NCBI GenBank assembly: GCA_027972325.1 | Contig: JAPMOS010000314.1 | Location: forward strand, 1-30,037 | DNA: 30,037 bases | DNA from: Paratrimastix pyriformis | Taxonomy: Eukaryota; Preaxostyla; Paratrimastigidae | Reading direction: 5' to 3' | Shown: piece by piece, positions 1 to 6,521 of the stretch | How the letters are laid out: each line of letters starts with the position of its first letter | Numbering within the stretch: the first letter of the stretch is position 1 | Translations under genes and position numbers: made by a program | The notes under the pieces: generated by a model | Told to the model about the DNA's origin: nothing | Databases searched by the model: none | The model's input: the letters and a program-made list of their open reading frames with translations, nothing else

Positions 1-691
1 GCTGCACTCTTGTGCAAATCGCGCCGTTTGATACCCTCGTCCACCCTGCCGCCCTCTCGTCTCGCGAAGGCACAAACCCTTGCCCTCCCCGTTTGGAAAA
101 GCAACATGAATCGGAGAAATTGGAGAACAAAATTGTGCTAAGACCAGAAAAAATTCTTGATACTATATTAGTAGGGCACTCTGAGTGGGGGCAACTGTCA
201 CACGACAAAAGCGTCTAACTATGCCTGAGCATCACGAAACGCCCCATTTTCGATTAGGTGTGCCAGTTCAGAGGGGTACTTAGGGGCCCGATCGATGGTT
301 CTTGGTAAGTGGCACACGAGTTGCGCTGGGGAATGTGTGTGCCAGTTGCTCAGAAGGGGAGATCGAGGGTCGATGTCGGGTTCTGGTAAGTGGCACACGA
401 GTTGCGCTGGGGAATGTGTGTGCCAGTTGCTCAGAAGGGGGAGATCGAGGGTCGATGTCGGTTCTTGGTAAGTGGCACACGAGTTGCGCTGGGGAATGTG
501 CCAGTTGCTCAGAAGGGGAGATCGAGGGTCGATGTCGGGTTCTTGGTAAGTGGCACACGAGTTGCGCTGGGGAATGTGTGTGCCAGTTGCTCAGAAGGGG
601 AGATCGAGGGTCGATGTCGGGTTCTTGGTAAGTGGCACAAAGGGCACGTGCAAAGGGCAAAAAGAAGCGAAATGGGACTTAGGCGGCCTCT
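1..691 (+). repeat. Left terminal inverted repeat
   Basis: The sequence matches the reverse complement of 26725-27274 from base 1 to about 691. The arms agree closely; most differences are one or a few bases of length, many in runs of a single base. The left arm is longer because it holds four copies of an internal 82-bp unit against two on the right. The outer 300 bases hold no credible gene. The inner limit is the shared GGCGGCCTCT, which on the right lies at the last codons of the 26480-26737 gene. Confidence 0.93.
306..636 (+). repeat. 82-bp tandem array, about four units (left arm)
   Basis: The phrase TAAGTGGCACA recurs at about 306, 387, 469, 547 and 629, giving units of 78-82 bp. Each full unit carries an inverted pair TGGCACAC / GTGTGCCA about 20 bases apart and a small palindrome ATCGA-GGG-TCGAT. 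One unit is a few bases short. Overlapping reading frames on both strands here only reflect the repeat and are not genes. Inference: an array of paired sites inside a terminal repeat could be a replication or packaging signal. Confidence 0.9.
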
Positions 692-777
692 TCTGGCTGT
701 TGCTCTGTTGGAGATGGGGCGCGATGCGAAGAAACTTAATTCTGAGCGCTATCTTTTCAGCTAGGCCGTGGGCCTCT

Positions 778-999
778 TCAGGTGTCTTCCAGGACATCTG
801 CTACTGCTCGGGCAAGGTCATCAACCTCGATGGTTAAAATGTCGGCCTCTCCTTCTTCAGCTTTGCGCATCGCGTTGTACTTCACCCTGTACTCGATTTT
901 CTTCTTCGCGGGATCGGTTTCCGTGAGCTCAATGTGACGGCGACGATAGCTTCTGCGCTGGGTTTTCATGGGGGCTTCGGCTACTTGTTGACTCTCCAT
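778..999 (-). CDS. Small charged protein of unknown function
   Basis: A 73-residue frame from an ATG at 999. The N-terminal half is strongly basic (QRRSYRRRH around residues 14-22, then a KKK run), and the C-terminal third is acidic and helical (EEGEAD, then a VDDLARAVADVLEDT tail). No signal peptide, membrane segment or known motif is visible. It is the first gene inside the left repeat and diverges from the gene at 1076 across 76 bases; a weak copy of the shared upstream signal faces it. I do not recognise the family. The basic front half would suit nucleic-acid binding, but that is a guess. Confidence 0.55.
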   Translation of the reverse strand: MESQQVAEAPMKTQRRSYRRRHIELTETDPAKKKIEYRVKYNAMRKAEEGEADILTIEVDDLARAVADVLEDT

Positions 1000-1005
1000 C
1001 TGTTA

Positions 1006-1024
1006 TTTTAGAGAATGAGAAAGA
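1006..1024 (-). promoter_or_regulatory. T-run/AAAA upstream box (weak copy)
   Basis: On the minus strand an interrupted T-rich stretch (CTTTCT) is followed after 8 bases by AAAA, 7 bases before the ATG at 999. Spacing fits the shared outer-element signal, but the T-run is poor. Confidence 0.4.
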
Positions 1025-1031
1025 TTTCGGA

Positions 1032-1049
1032 TTTTTGGAGTCCAGAAAA
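1032..1049 (+). promoter_or_regulatory. T-run/AAAA upstream box
   Basis: TTTTT, 9 bases, AAAA, then a 26-base leader to the ATG at 1076. Same layout as the other outer-element genes. Confidence 0.55.
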
Positions 1050-1075
1050 TACCAAAATTGCGAGGCCCCAAAACA

Positions 1076-1351
1076 ATGGCTCAAGCAGTTCAGTGGCTGA
1101 ATCAGAAGACTATGGTGGTGCGCGTGCAGGAGCTTACGGGCTCGGTTACGAAATCAATCCGCATAACGTCAGACGGTGAGTTTAAGAATGGCAAGACAAA
1201 GTACGTTGCGGAGTTTCTGAATCCGCTCGGTGAAACCATTCACAAGGGTGTCTGTGCGAAGCGTGAGTTTACGAACGACAAGGGTAAGGCTATGACCTAC
1301 TTCAAGTTCGCGCCTCCGGTGCCAAAGATAGAGGTTGAGGTGATCGAATGA
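1076..1351 (+). CDS. Small beta-rich protein of unknown function
   Basis: A 91-residue protein. The start is placed at the ATG at 1076 because the upstream in-frame extension has no ATG and the T-run/AAAA box ends just upstream. The sequence alternates short hydrophobic strands with charged turns (TMVVRVQEL, KSIRITSDGEF, TKYVAEFLNP) and ends in an acidic IEVEVIE tail. It has no membrane segment or catalytic motif that I recognise. A small beta-barrel such as an OB-like fold is possible but unproven. It converges on the capsid gene, with 23 bases between the two stops. Confidence 0.6.
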   Translation: MAQAVQWLNQKTMVVRVQELTGSVTKSIRITSDGEFKNGKTKYVAEFLNPLGETIHKGVCAKREFTNDKGKAMTYFKFAPPVPKIEVEVIE

Positions 1352-1374
1352 GCGGAGATGCCTCGTTTTTTTGC

Positions 1375-2631
1375 TTACGAGATTGAGCGCAGGTGGAACT
1401 GGCCATTGCTGACCTCACCAATGCGGTTGTAGATGAACAGGACGTGAAGCCGCATCTGCGCCGTGGTTGCGTTCTTCAGCGTGATGTGCAGGATTGGCTG
1501 TGAGCTGCTGGTTGCGGCACGGAAGACGCCCAAGTTAACGTCGTGCTCCCATGTTTCCTCGTACGGGAATGAGAGCGTGTAGACGCGCTTAGGCTGTCGC
1601 TCGTAGCCCATTCCGAGGTTGGCGTTCATGTTGACGTAGTCGCCATATTCAGTGGGGTCGGTTTCGAGGTTGGGGATATCGCGGCCGTTCGCAGTGAGGT
1701 ACCATGACTGCACTTCCGCACGATTGGCTTCGGTGTAGGGGTCGTACGCAGTGCCGTTGCCGTAATCAGGAGTGATCATAAACATGATGCCGCTGAGCAC
1801 GCTATCCACCGTCAAGGGCTCCGAGATCACAGTGGTCCCCGTTGGAATGATCTTGTCCCAGCTGCTGAACGTTTCGAGGAACATACGCTGTGGGTTGTTG
1901 ACGGCTTGGAGCTCATCGAGTTGCTTTTCGGGGAAGCGTGGATGCACGGCATAGATAGTTGTGCTGCCGAATGATGGCGCAGGCGCAGTTGATACCGTGC
2001 CGCCACCTGCATTGATCACGCGAGAGTATGGGGCGTAGTCGATTTGATATTGCGGCTTCCCGTTGAGGTGGTTAGCGATGAGGAAGTTTTCCACGCGATA
2101 GAATGGCGCTACGTGGTAGAGTGGGATGTTAAGCGGCGTCGCTGCAGTGAGCGCACTTTGGAGGTCTGCACCTGCCGTACCAATCTTCCACATCTCAAAT
2201 ATCTTGCTGCGCTCTTGAGGGGTCGCGCGGCATCCAATCATGTACATCCCGAGAGCAGAGACATCAGCCAGCTGCTCGCCGTTCGTGAGAAACTGGACGC
2301 GTTGGAGGAGTGAGAGAGCATAACCGTTGTTGTAGGCAGGGTTGGTGCCGCCGGTTACCGTGACTGCGTTGAGTGTGGTGTTGATGACGTCGTTGGTGGT
2401 AGCAATCACGGAGGTGGGCGATTCGACGCTGTATACCGTGTTTTGCGCGCTATAGGTCGCGGGGTTGCTGGACGACAGATTCTGACGATGCGGCCACTTG
2501 GGCTGGAGGACGAGCAGCTTGCTGAAGGGAGCGCAAATGTTCTCCCACGAAGCGTTGTTGCCTACGATCCGGTCAAGGGCATTATCCCTGTCCTTCACGT
2601 CGTTGCGAAGCGAGTTGAGTACGTCACCCAT
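1375..2631 (-). CDS. MCP: Major capsid protein, double-jelly-roll type (outer element)
   Basis: Role: predicted main shell protein of an icosahedral particle. The frame is beta-rich and of a size (418 residues) usual for PLV capsid proteins. Its C-terminus (LHITLKN, MRLHVLFIYNRI, SNGQFHL) has the strand-turn-strand layout seen at the end of the inner-segment capsid protein at 14881, and an internal stretch (LLQRVQFLTNGEQLADVSALGMYMIG) has the early-strand pattern of such proteins. An in-frame ATG at 2676 would add 15 residues; I prefer 2631 because the TTTCTTT-8-AAAA box lies directly upstream of it, inside that extension. It heads a minus-strand virion cluster with the two genes upstream. 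Identification rests on pattern and context, since these proteins diverge strongly. Confidence 0.75.
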   Translation of the reverse strand: MGDVLNSLRNDVKDRDNALDRIVGNNASWENICAPFSKLLVLQPKWPHRQNLSSSNPATYSAQNTVYSVESPTSVIATTNDVINTTLNAVTVTGGTNPAYNNGYALSLLQRVQFLTNGEQLADVSALGMYMIGCRATPQERSKIFEMWKIGTAGADLQSALTAATPLNIPLYHVAPFYRVENFLIANHLNGKPQYQIDYAPYSRVINAGGGTVSTAPAPSFGSTTIYAVHPRFPEKQLDELQAVNNPQRMFLETFSSWDKIIPTGTTVISEPLTVDSVLSGIMFMITPDYGNGTAYDPYTEANRAEVQSWYLTANGRDIPNLETDPTEYGDYVNMNANLGMGYERQPKRVYTLSFPYEETWEHDVNLGVFRAATSSSQPILHITLKNATTAQMRLHVLFIYNRIGEVSNGQFHLRSIS

Positions 2632-2642
2632 TCTGAGAGTTG

Positions 2643-2661
2643 TTTTCACGCGGCAAAGAAA
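2643..2661 (-). promoter_or_regulatory. T-run/AAAA upstream box of capsid gene
   Basis: Minus strand TTTCTTT (2661-2655), 8 bases, AAAA (2646-2643), then the ATG at 2631. It lies downstream of the alternative ATG at 2676, which argues for the shorter capsid protein. Confidence 0.6.
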
Positions 2662-2696
2662 TTGCGCATGCGGCATCAGCCAAAACTTCCGCCTTT

Positions 2697-3086
2697 TTAC
2701 AGACAGTGATCAAGCACGAAGGAGTTGTCGTTCTCCACACCGGAATATGTTTCGAAGACGAGGCAGATGGAGTGGATTGGATCCGTTGTCGGTTGATGGG
2801 TCACGGGATCGAGCACCCGAACATGCGCTCGGGCAACTGGCGAGAGATAGTAACCCAGATACCAATTCTCATCATCCGCACCAGCCTTTCTGTAGATATC
2901 CATTGTCCGCGCTCGATTGAGTTGGAAATCGATCTCAAGAATGTAGTAGCCGTGGCTGGAGTCGGCGTCAATGAAGGAACGGCTGAGTGTGCGGTGCTGT
3001 CGCATGGCTCCCTCAGCGAGCGCGATGTCGAACTCACTACCGGTCGCTGTGATTGCTTGCTGCTTGTAGTTTGCGTCGCTGAACAT
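2697..3086 (-). CDS. Small virion-cluster protein, possible minor capsid protein
   Basis: A 129-residue soluble-looking protein encoded just upstream of the capsid gene on the same strand. The middle and end look beta-rich (GYYILEIDFQL, ENWYLGYYLSP, HSICLVFETYSG), with no signal peptide, membrane segment or catalytic motif. The ATG at 3086 sits directly on a T6-8-AAAA box. In this virus lineage the gene beside the major capsid gene is often the penton or minor capsid protein, a single jelly roll; this one is short for that fold, so the assignment is tentative. I do not recognise it by sequence. Confidence 0.65.
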   Translation of the reverse strand: MFSDANYKQQAITATGSEFDIALAEGAMRQHRTLSRSFIDADSSHGYYILEIDFQLNRARTMDIYRKAGADDENWYLGYYLSPVARAHVRVLDPVTHQPTTDPIHSICLVFETYSGVENDNSFVLDHCL

Positions 3087-3103
3087 TTTGCCTCAGCAAA
3101 AAA
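3086..3103 (-). promoter_or_regulatory. T-run/AAAA upstream box
   Basis: Minus strand T6 (3103-3098), 8 bases, AAAA running straight into the ATG at 3086. One of the clearest copies. Confidence 0.7.
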
Positions 3104-3123
3104 TCGTCGACTTCGCCCCCTCC

Positions 3124-3789
3124 TTATCGTTTCTTGACCATTGTGTAGCCGACGAGAACGACGACGCCGAGGCCTGCCGCCGCGATGAGTGGCCCAGTTA
3201 GCGATTTGAAGATGGCCGCCAGATCGAAACCTGTTGTGTCTTGCTTTGCTTTCTCATCTCCCTTCGTTGCTTGGTCGCCGATTATATCACGGAAACGTTC
3301 CTCCAGAGCGTGCGTGAGGTCCTCGTTGTAGCCCTTGTTGCCGATTGCTATGGTCCGAATATCGATGGTACCCACATCATGGAAGGCCACCACATTCTTC
3401 TGTGTGACGTCGCGGCGGACGGATGTGATGATGTTGTCGACGTCCTTGATGCTCACCTGCATCTTGAGCCGGTTGATGAAGGACTGGTTGCCGGAGCTGA
3501 GGGCGCCGATGCCGCTCGTCCGCTGCGCAGCTTCGAGAAGGTCCTTGACGTCTTGTGAGAGATGGAGGCGGTCTGCTTCCTGTTGGCAAAGGTCGAGTGA
3601 AGTGGTGATGGTGAGATCGTTTTTGAGCTGCATGGAATCGATACGCACAGAATCTACGTGATAGATGACGAGTTGGTTGAGCTGCGCGGTCTGTTCGCTG
3701 ATGAGGCGCTGCAGATTCGTGTACTGTTCCTTGGACATGTTCTGCTCCAGGGTGTTTTGCACCTGCTGATACGAGACTGATGCACCCAT
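3124..3789 (-). CDS. Myristoylated virion membrane protein, poxvirus L1 / ASFV E248R-like
   Basis: Role (inferred): virion membrane protein involved in entry. The 221-residue protein starts MGASVS, a good N-myristoylation signal (Gly2, Ser6). A long soluble region follows, with two similar stretches of hydrophobic-polar alternation (VDSVRIDSMQLKNDLTITT near 46-64; VGTIDIRTIAIGN near 139-151). A single membrane segment lies near the C-terminus (PLIAAAGLGVVVLVGYTMV), closed by KKR. Known: poxvirus L1/F9 and ASFV E248R share this layout of myristoyl glycine, helical ectodomain and C-terminal anchor. Odd: only one cysteine is visible, whereas L1 has three disulfides. It diverges from the gene at 3870, each with its own box. 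Confidence 0.68.
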   Translation of the reverse strand: MGASVSYQQVQNTLEQNMSKEQYTNLQRLISEQTAQLNQLVIYHVDSVRIDSMQLKNDLTITTSLDLCQQEADRLHLSQDVKDLLEAAQRTSGIGALSSGNQSFINRLKMQVSIKDVDNIITSVRRDVTQKNVVAFHDVGTIDIRTIAIGNKGYNEDLTHALEERFRDIIGDQATKGDEKAKQDTTGFDLAAIFKSLTGPLIAAAGLGVVVLVGYTMVKKR

Positions 3790-3806
3790 TTCGGCTGTGC
3801 GAAAAA
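3789..3806 (-). promoter_or_regulatory. T-run/AAA upstream box
   Basis: Minus strand T5 (3806-3802), 10 bases, then AAA fused to the ATG at 3789 (GCCGAAATG). Confidence 0.6.
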
Positions 3807-3839
3807 CGTTTCAATTTGGGTGAGAAGTAAGCTGCGATC

Positions 3840-3857
3840 TTTTTATGGTGCAGTAAA
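3840..3857 (+). promoter_or_regulatory. T-run/AAA upstream box
   Basis: T5 (3840-3844), 10 bases, AAA, then a short leader to the ATG at 3870. It faces away from the box at 3789-3806, making a compact divergent promoter region. Confidence 0.55.
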
Positions 3858-3869
3858 CACAAGAGCCAC

Positions 3870-4397
3870 ATGACTCAAATCACAAACGCTGCCGTTGTCG
3901 GAACGGGCACCGGTGTTGGTGTCTATCTCGTCTCAAAGTATGTCCAGCGAATTCTGCCTAATTCGCAAGCTGCCCTGTGGACAGGTTTAGCCGCGGGGTC
4001 AGCTTATCTTCTTACTGACCGTTATCTGCGCACTCACATACCTACTCCAATCTCGGGGGGCGGCACAAGCCCATCAGGCGGTGGATCAATGTCTCTCGGC
4101 ACGCCATTCAACCTCAAAGTCACAGCCTACAACGATATGAAACAGCAGTTCTACTTTTACCGCGAGGCTGGCGATGCTTCCGCGTTAATCTCGAAGCTGG
4201 CTTCTCGCGCATTCACCGCCAAGTTTATCTACAACGGGAAGACGTATGCAATTGTTCGGAGTGATGGCGCGTTTGGCACCGGACCCACTTCAGTGTATCG
4301 CCTCGGCGTGCGGGATCAGAACGGACACGACGCCAGTCTGTTCGACATTTTCGGTGCGAATTACGAAGGCCGGTCGTTTACGGTCTACGTGCTGTAA
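3870..4397 (+). CDS. Membrane protein with Gly/Ser linker and C-terminal domain
   Basis: 175 residues. Two hydrophobic segments lie near the N-terminus (AAVVGTGTGVGVYLVSKYV, about 7-25, and ALWTGLAAGSAYLL, about 35-48). A Gly/Ser-rich linker (GGGTSPSGGGS, about 63-73) leads to a soluble C-terminal domain of about 100 residues (KVTAYNDMKQQFYFYREAGDA through RSFTVYVL). The front half resembles the whole of the next gene (4466), so the two look like related membrane proteins, one with an added domain. The position inside the virion block and the shared box suggest a virion membrane protein. The C-terminal domain is not recognised. Confidence 0.72.
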   Translation: MTQITNAAVVGTGTGVGVYLVSKYVQRILPNSQAALWTGLAAGSAYLLTDRYLRTHIPTPISGGGTSPSGGGSMSLGTPFNLKVTAYNDMKQQFYFYREAGDASALISKLASRAFTAKFIYNGKTYAIVRSDGAFGTGPTSVYRLGVRDQNGHDASLFDIFGANYEGRSFTVYVL

Positions 4398-4431
4398 AGT
4401 TACCGCTTTTTCCACAACCCCGATCGCTCTG

Positions 4432-4450
4432 TTTTTTGTTTGAGCCAAAA
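4432..4450 (+). promoter_or_regulatory. T-run/AAAA upstream box
   Basis: T6 (4432-4437), 9 bases, AAAA (4447-4450), ATG at 4466. It favours the ATG at 4466 over an upstream non-ATG start. Confidence 0.6.
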
Positions 4451-4465
4451 GCAGGTCGCATCAAC

Positions 4466-4657
4466 ATGTCGTCGACTCACAACGATATCAGCACTCCCGC
4501 AGTAATTGGTGCCGGCACGGCCGGACTCGTCTGGACCGCGAACAAATTCGTTCTCGGCCGCCCCACGAACGCAACGGATCTCTTTATCGCCGGGATCATG
4601 GCCGGCGGACTCGCATTCATGGCCCCTACGATCGTCAACAAGCTTGGTCTAAACTAA
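4466..4657 (+). CDS. Small two-helix membrane protein
   Basis: 63 residues from the ATG at 4466, with two hydrophobic segments (AVIGAGTAGLVWTANKFVL and LFIAGIMAGGLAFMA). The pattern of A-V-x-G-x-GT-x-G, then K-x-V, then G-x-x-AG-x-A matches the N-terminal half of the 3870 gene, which suggests duplication. Its last 23 bases overlap the 3' end of the convergent ATPase gene. A structural or scaffolding membrane protein of the particle is the likeliest role; no named family was recognised. Confidence 0.68.
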   Translation: MSSTHNDISTPAVIGAGTAGLVWTANKFVLGRPTNATDLFIAGIMAGGLAFMAPTIVNKLGLN

Positions 4658-5402
4658 GGTCGTCATCGGACTCGTTTTTTGCTGGTGCCTTAAACACGGT
4701 ATACGCGGTGCGTTCGGCCCGCTTGTTCACGATGATACACTTGTGGTCTCCCGTGTAGTTGCTGATGAGATATTGAACACTTGGCTTCCAATGCGCCCAG
4801 GCAAAGCACCCGGCCGCGAAATAGTCGAGTGCGGTTTTGGATTCATGCTTGAACAGGATGTGGTAGTCCACCGTCTCTCGCATCACCTTGTTCACCTCGT
4901 TGACGTATTGCGTTGTGAGGATCAGGCTCATGTTGAGGTGACGATAATTCGTGGAGAGAGACTTCAACGCCCCCAGATGGTGCTGTTCCCCACCTGGCGA
5001 GATAATATCATCGCAGATAATGAGCGTGCGCGGAAGGATGCGCTCGACAGGAACCCTGCTTCCAATATACTTGGCGACGTTTGTGTTTGCGGTCTCGATC
5101 ATGTGTTTGAGAAGGTTTCGTGAGGCAGGTGAGTCAAACCCCGGCATCACGTGGTGGCGATCAATTCCAACTTCGTCATAGTATCCTATCGCGTCACTGG
5201 AGATGCTGAAAACATATACAAGGTCATAACGGCTAGCGATCGTGCTCAAGAGCCAACGGAGGAGATAACTTTTCCCACTTCGCGGGCTTCCGTAGATCAG
5301 ACAAGTGAAGGGCTCGCTTGTGAGCGCGTCCCAGTCAAAGTCCTGGTTCCTATCAAGAAACTCGGCTTCGTCAGCAGCAATCCTCGGAGTCAGTTGACTC
5401 AT
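4635..5402 (-). CDS. A32-type genome-packaging ATPase (FtsK/HerA superfamily)
   Basis: Role: motor that drives viral DNA into the capsid. A 255-residue protein of a length typical for A32-like ATPases. Walker A is GSPRSGKS (38-45), Walker B is LIICDD (127-132), and a later LILTTQYVNE stretch fits the sensor region that follows it in this family. The C-terminal tail is acidic (ESDDDLSLDQAC). The ATG at 5402 sits on a TTTCTTT-8-AAA box and reads TAAATG. It diverges from the zinc-finger gene at 5471. The inner segment carries its own, different A32-type ATPase, so the locus has two. Confidence 0.92.
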   Translation of the reverse strand: MSQLTPRIAADEAEFLDRNQDFDWDALTSEPFTCLIYGSPRSGKSYLLRWLLSTIASRYDLVYVFSISSDAIGYYDEVGIDRHHVMPGFDSPASRNLLKHMIETANTNVAKYIGSRVPVERILPRTLIICDDIISPGGEQHHLGALKSLSTNYRHLNMSLILTTQYVNEVNKVMRETVDYHILFKHESKTALDYFAAGCFAWAHWKPSVQYLISNYTGDHKCIIVNKRAERTAYTVFKAPAKNESDDDLSLDQAC

Positions 5403-5419
5403 TTAGGCCCGTAAAGAAA
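5402..5419 (-). promoter_or_regulatory. T-run/AAA upstream box of ATPase
   Basis: Minus strand TTTCTTT, 8 bases, then TAAATG containing the start codon. It is the copy most like the poxvirus late TAAATG initiator. Confidence 0.65.
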
Positions 5420-5452
5420 TCGCAACATTTTCTGACCCCCGCAGACGAGAGC

Positions 5453-5471
5453 TTTTGTTCCTCGTATAAAA
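5453..5471 (+). promoter_or_regulatory. T-rich/AAAA upstream box
   Basis: TTTTGTT (5453-5459), 8 bases, AAAATG at the start of the zinc-finger gene. The same spot reads TATAAAA, which lies too close to the start codon for an ordinary TATA box. Confidence 0.55.
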
Positions 5472-6481
5472 TGGCCTTCCAGTGCCCAAAGTGCGACAAG
5501 ACATACAAGTCACAAGGATCTCTGAGTCGCCATATGAACACGAAGCACGAAGATCCGCCTGTGCCGCTTGCTGAAGAAAAAGAGACTGTTGGTGAGAAGA
5601 AGGAACAAGACGATGCCGCCCCAGACTGTCCAGATGATGATATTCCAGAAGACTTTGATGATGCTGCACCAGAAGACGGTGATGGCAACGAAGATGACGA
5701 GTTCTTCAGGCAGGTGAGGGAATCCGTTGCCGACGAAATGTCGCATCCGCCCGATATTGATGAGCCCACCAAATCCAAGCGCCAAAAAGCGGCAGCGACG
5801 CCCCTTGATGCTCCCCCACCAGCTGCATCCGTACCGATCGTGGAAAAAATTGAAGCGAAGAGGTATGCTGACGACGTCGTAACATCCGACGTTGCGGGGT
5901 CAAGCCATCCGCAGGCCATAGCTTCCATGCGGGAGCGCGCGGCAAAAGAGCACCTCGTCGCTGGTCTCGCTAAGAAACTAGGTGTGAAGGATATCTTGGA
6001 GGCGGACCTGCGGGGCCTTTCCGACGAAGAACTCGAGAGCTATCACTCGGACCTACGGGGGAAAGTGGACCAGAAACTTGTTGATGCATTGACCCACTCA
6101 GACGTGATGACGGACACATACATTGCGGGGGTGAGTGGATTGGCCATCGCAGGTGGCCGTCTTATGAAGCGCGACACCACTCCCGTGAAAGCCCAACTCG
6201 ATGCGAACAAGCCCGCCATTTCTGATGCGATCAAGGACTGGATGCGTGAGAACCCGGAGTTTGCATCAAATCTTACCCCAGCAACCCGCCTTCTTGCCGT
6301 GACGATGGTATCTGTTGTCGCAGGTGTGATGCAGTCTGCCCCTCTGGACGGCTCTAAAAAAGGTGGCTCACCGGACTCCTCCCAAGCGACATCGTCTTCA
6401 TCTTCAACTGCACCCTCCGCGCCGTCGTCATCTACAGACGCGTCAGATCCCTTTGCCAAAGTGCCGTTCGTGCACCATTAA
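5471..6481 (+). CDS. C2H2 zinc-finger protein with acidic and helical regions
   Basis: 336 residues. A classical C2H2 finger lies at the extreme N-terminus (C5-x2-C8 ... H21-x4-H26). An acidic region follows (about 34-90, rich in D/E), then a lysine-containing linker, a helical domain (about 155-225, LAKKLGVKDILEADLRGLSDEEL...), a small hydrophobic stretch (LLAVTMVSVVAGVMQSA, about 275-291) and a Ser-rich tail. The finger resembles the one fused to the N-terminus of the inner-segment ATPase. Because this gene diverges from the outer ATPase gene, it may be a partner of the packaging motor. A DNA-binding virion or regulatory protein is equally possible. Confidence 0.75.
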   Translation: MAFQCPKCDKTYKSQGSLSRHMNTKHEDPPVPLAEEKETVGEKKEQDDAAPDCPDDDIPEDFDDAAPEDGDGNEDDEFFRQVRESVADEMSHPPDIDEPTKSKRQKAAATPLDAPPPAASVPIVEKIEAKRYADDVVTSDVAGSSHPQAIASMRERAAKEHLVAGLAKKLGVKDILEADLRGLSDEELESYHSDLRGKVDQKLVDALTHSDVMTDTYIAGVSGLAIAGGRLMKRDTTPVKAQLDANKPAISDAIKDWMRENPEFASNLTPATRLLAVTMVSVVAGVMQSAPLDGSKKGGSPDSSQATSSSSSTAPSAPSSSTDASDPFAKVPFVHH

Positions 6482-6503
6482 ACATGCTTCGCAGCTGTAA
6501 AGC

Positions 6504-6521
6504 TTTTTTATGCTGCCGAAA
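6504..6521 (+). promoter_or_regulatory. T-run/AAA upstream box
   Basis: T6 (6504-6509), 9 bases, AAATG at 6519-6523. Clear copy; the spacer ends in GCCG as at 3789. Confidence 0.7.

Noticed and set aside
306-636. CRISPR array
   Set aside because: The units are direct 82-bp tandem copies without unique spacers.
302-764. Several overlapping open frames on both strands in the left tandem array
   Set aside because: They simply translate the 82-bp repeat in different frames and have repeat-driven composition.
5371-5928. 185-residue Ser-rich minus-strand frame opposite the zinc-finger gene
   Set aside because: It is antisense to an acidic, biased coding region, which produces such frames by chance.
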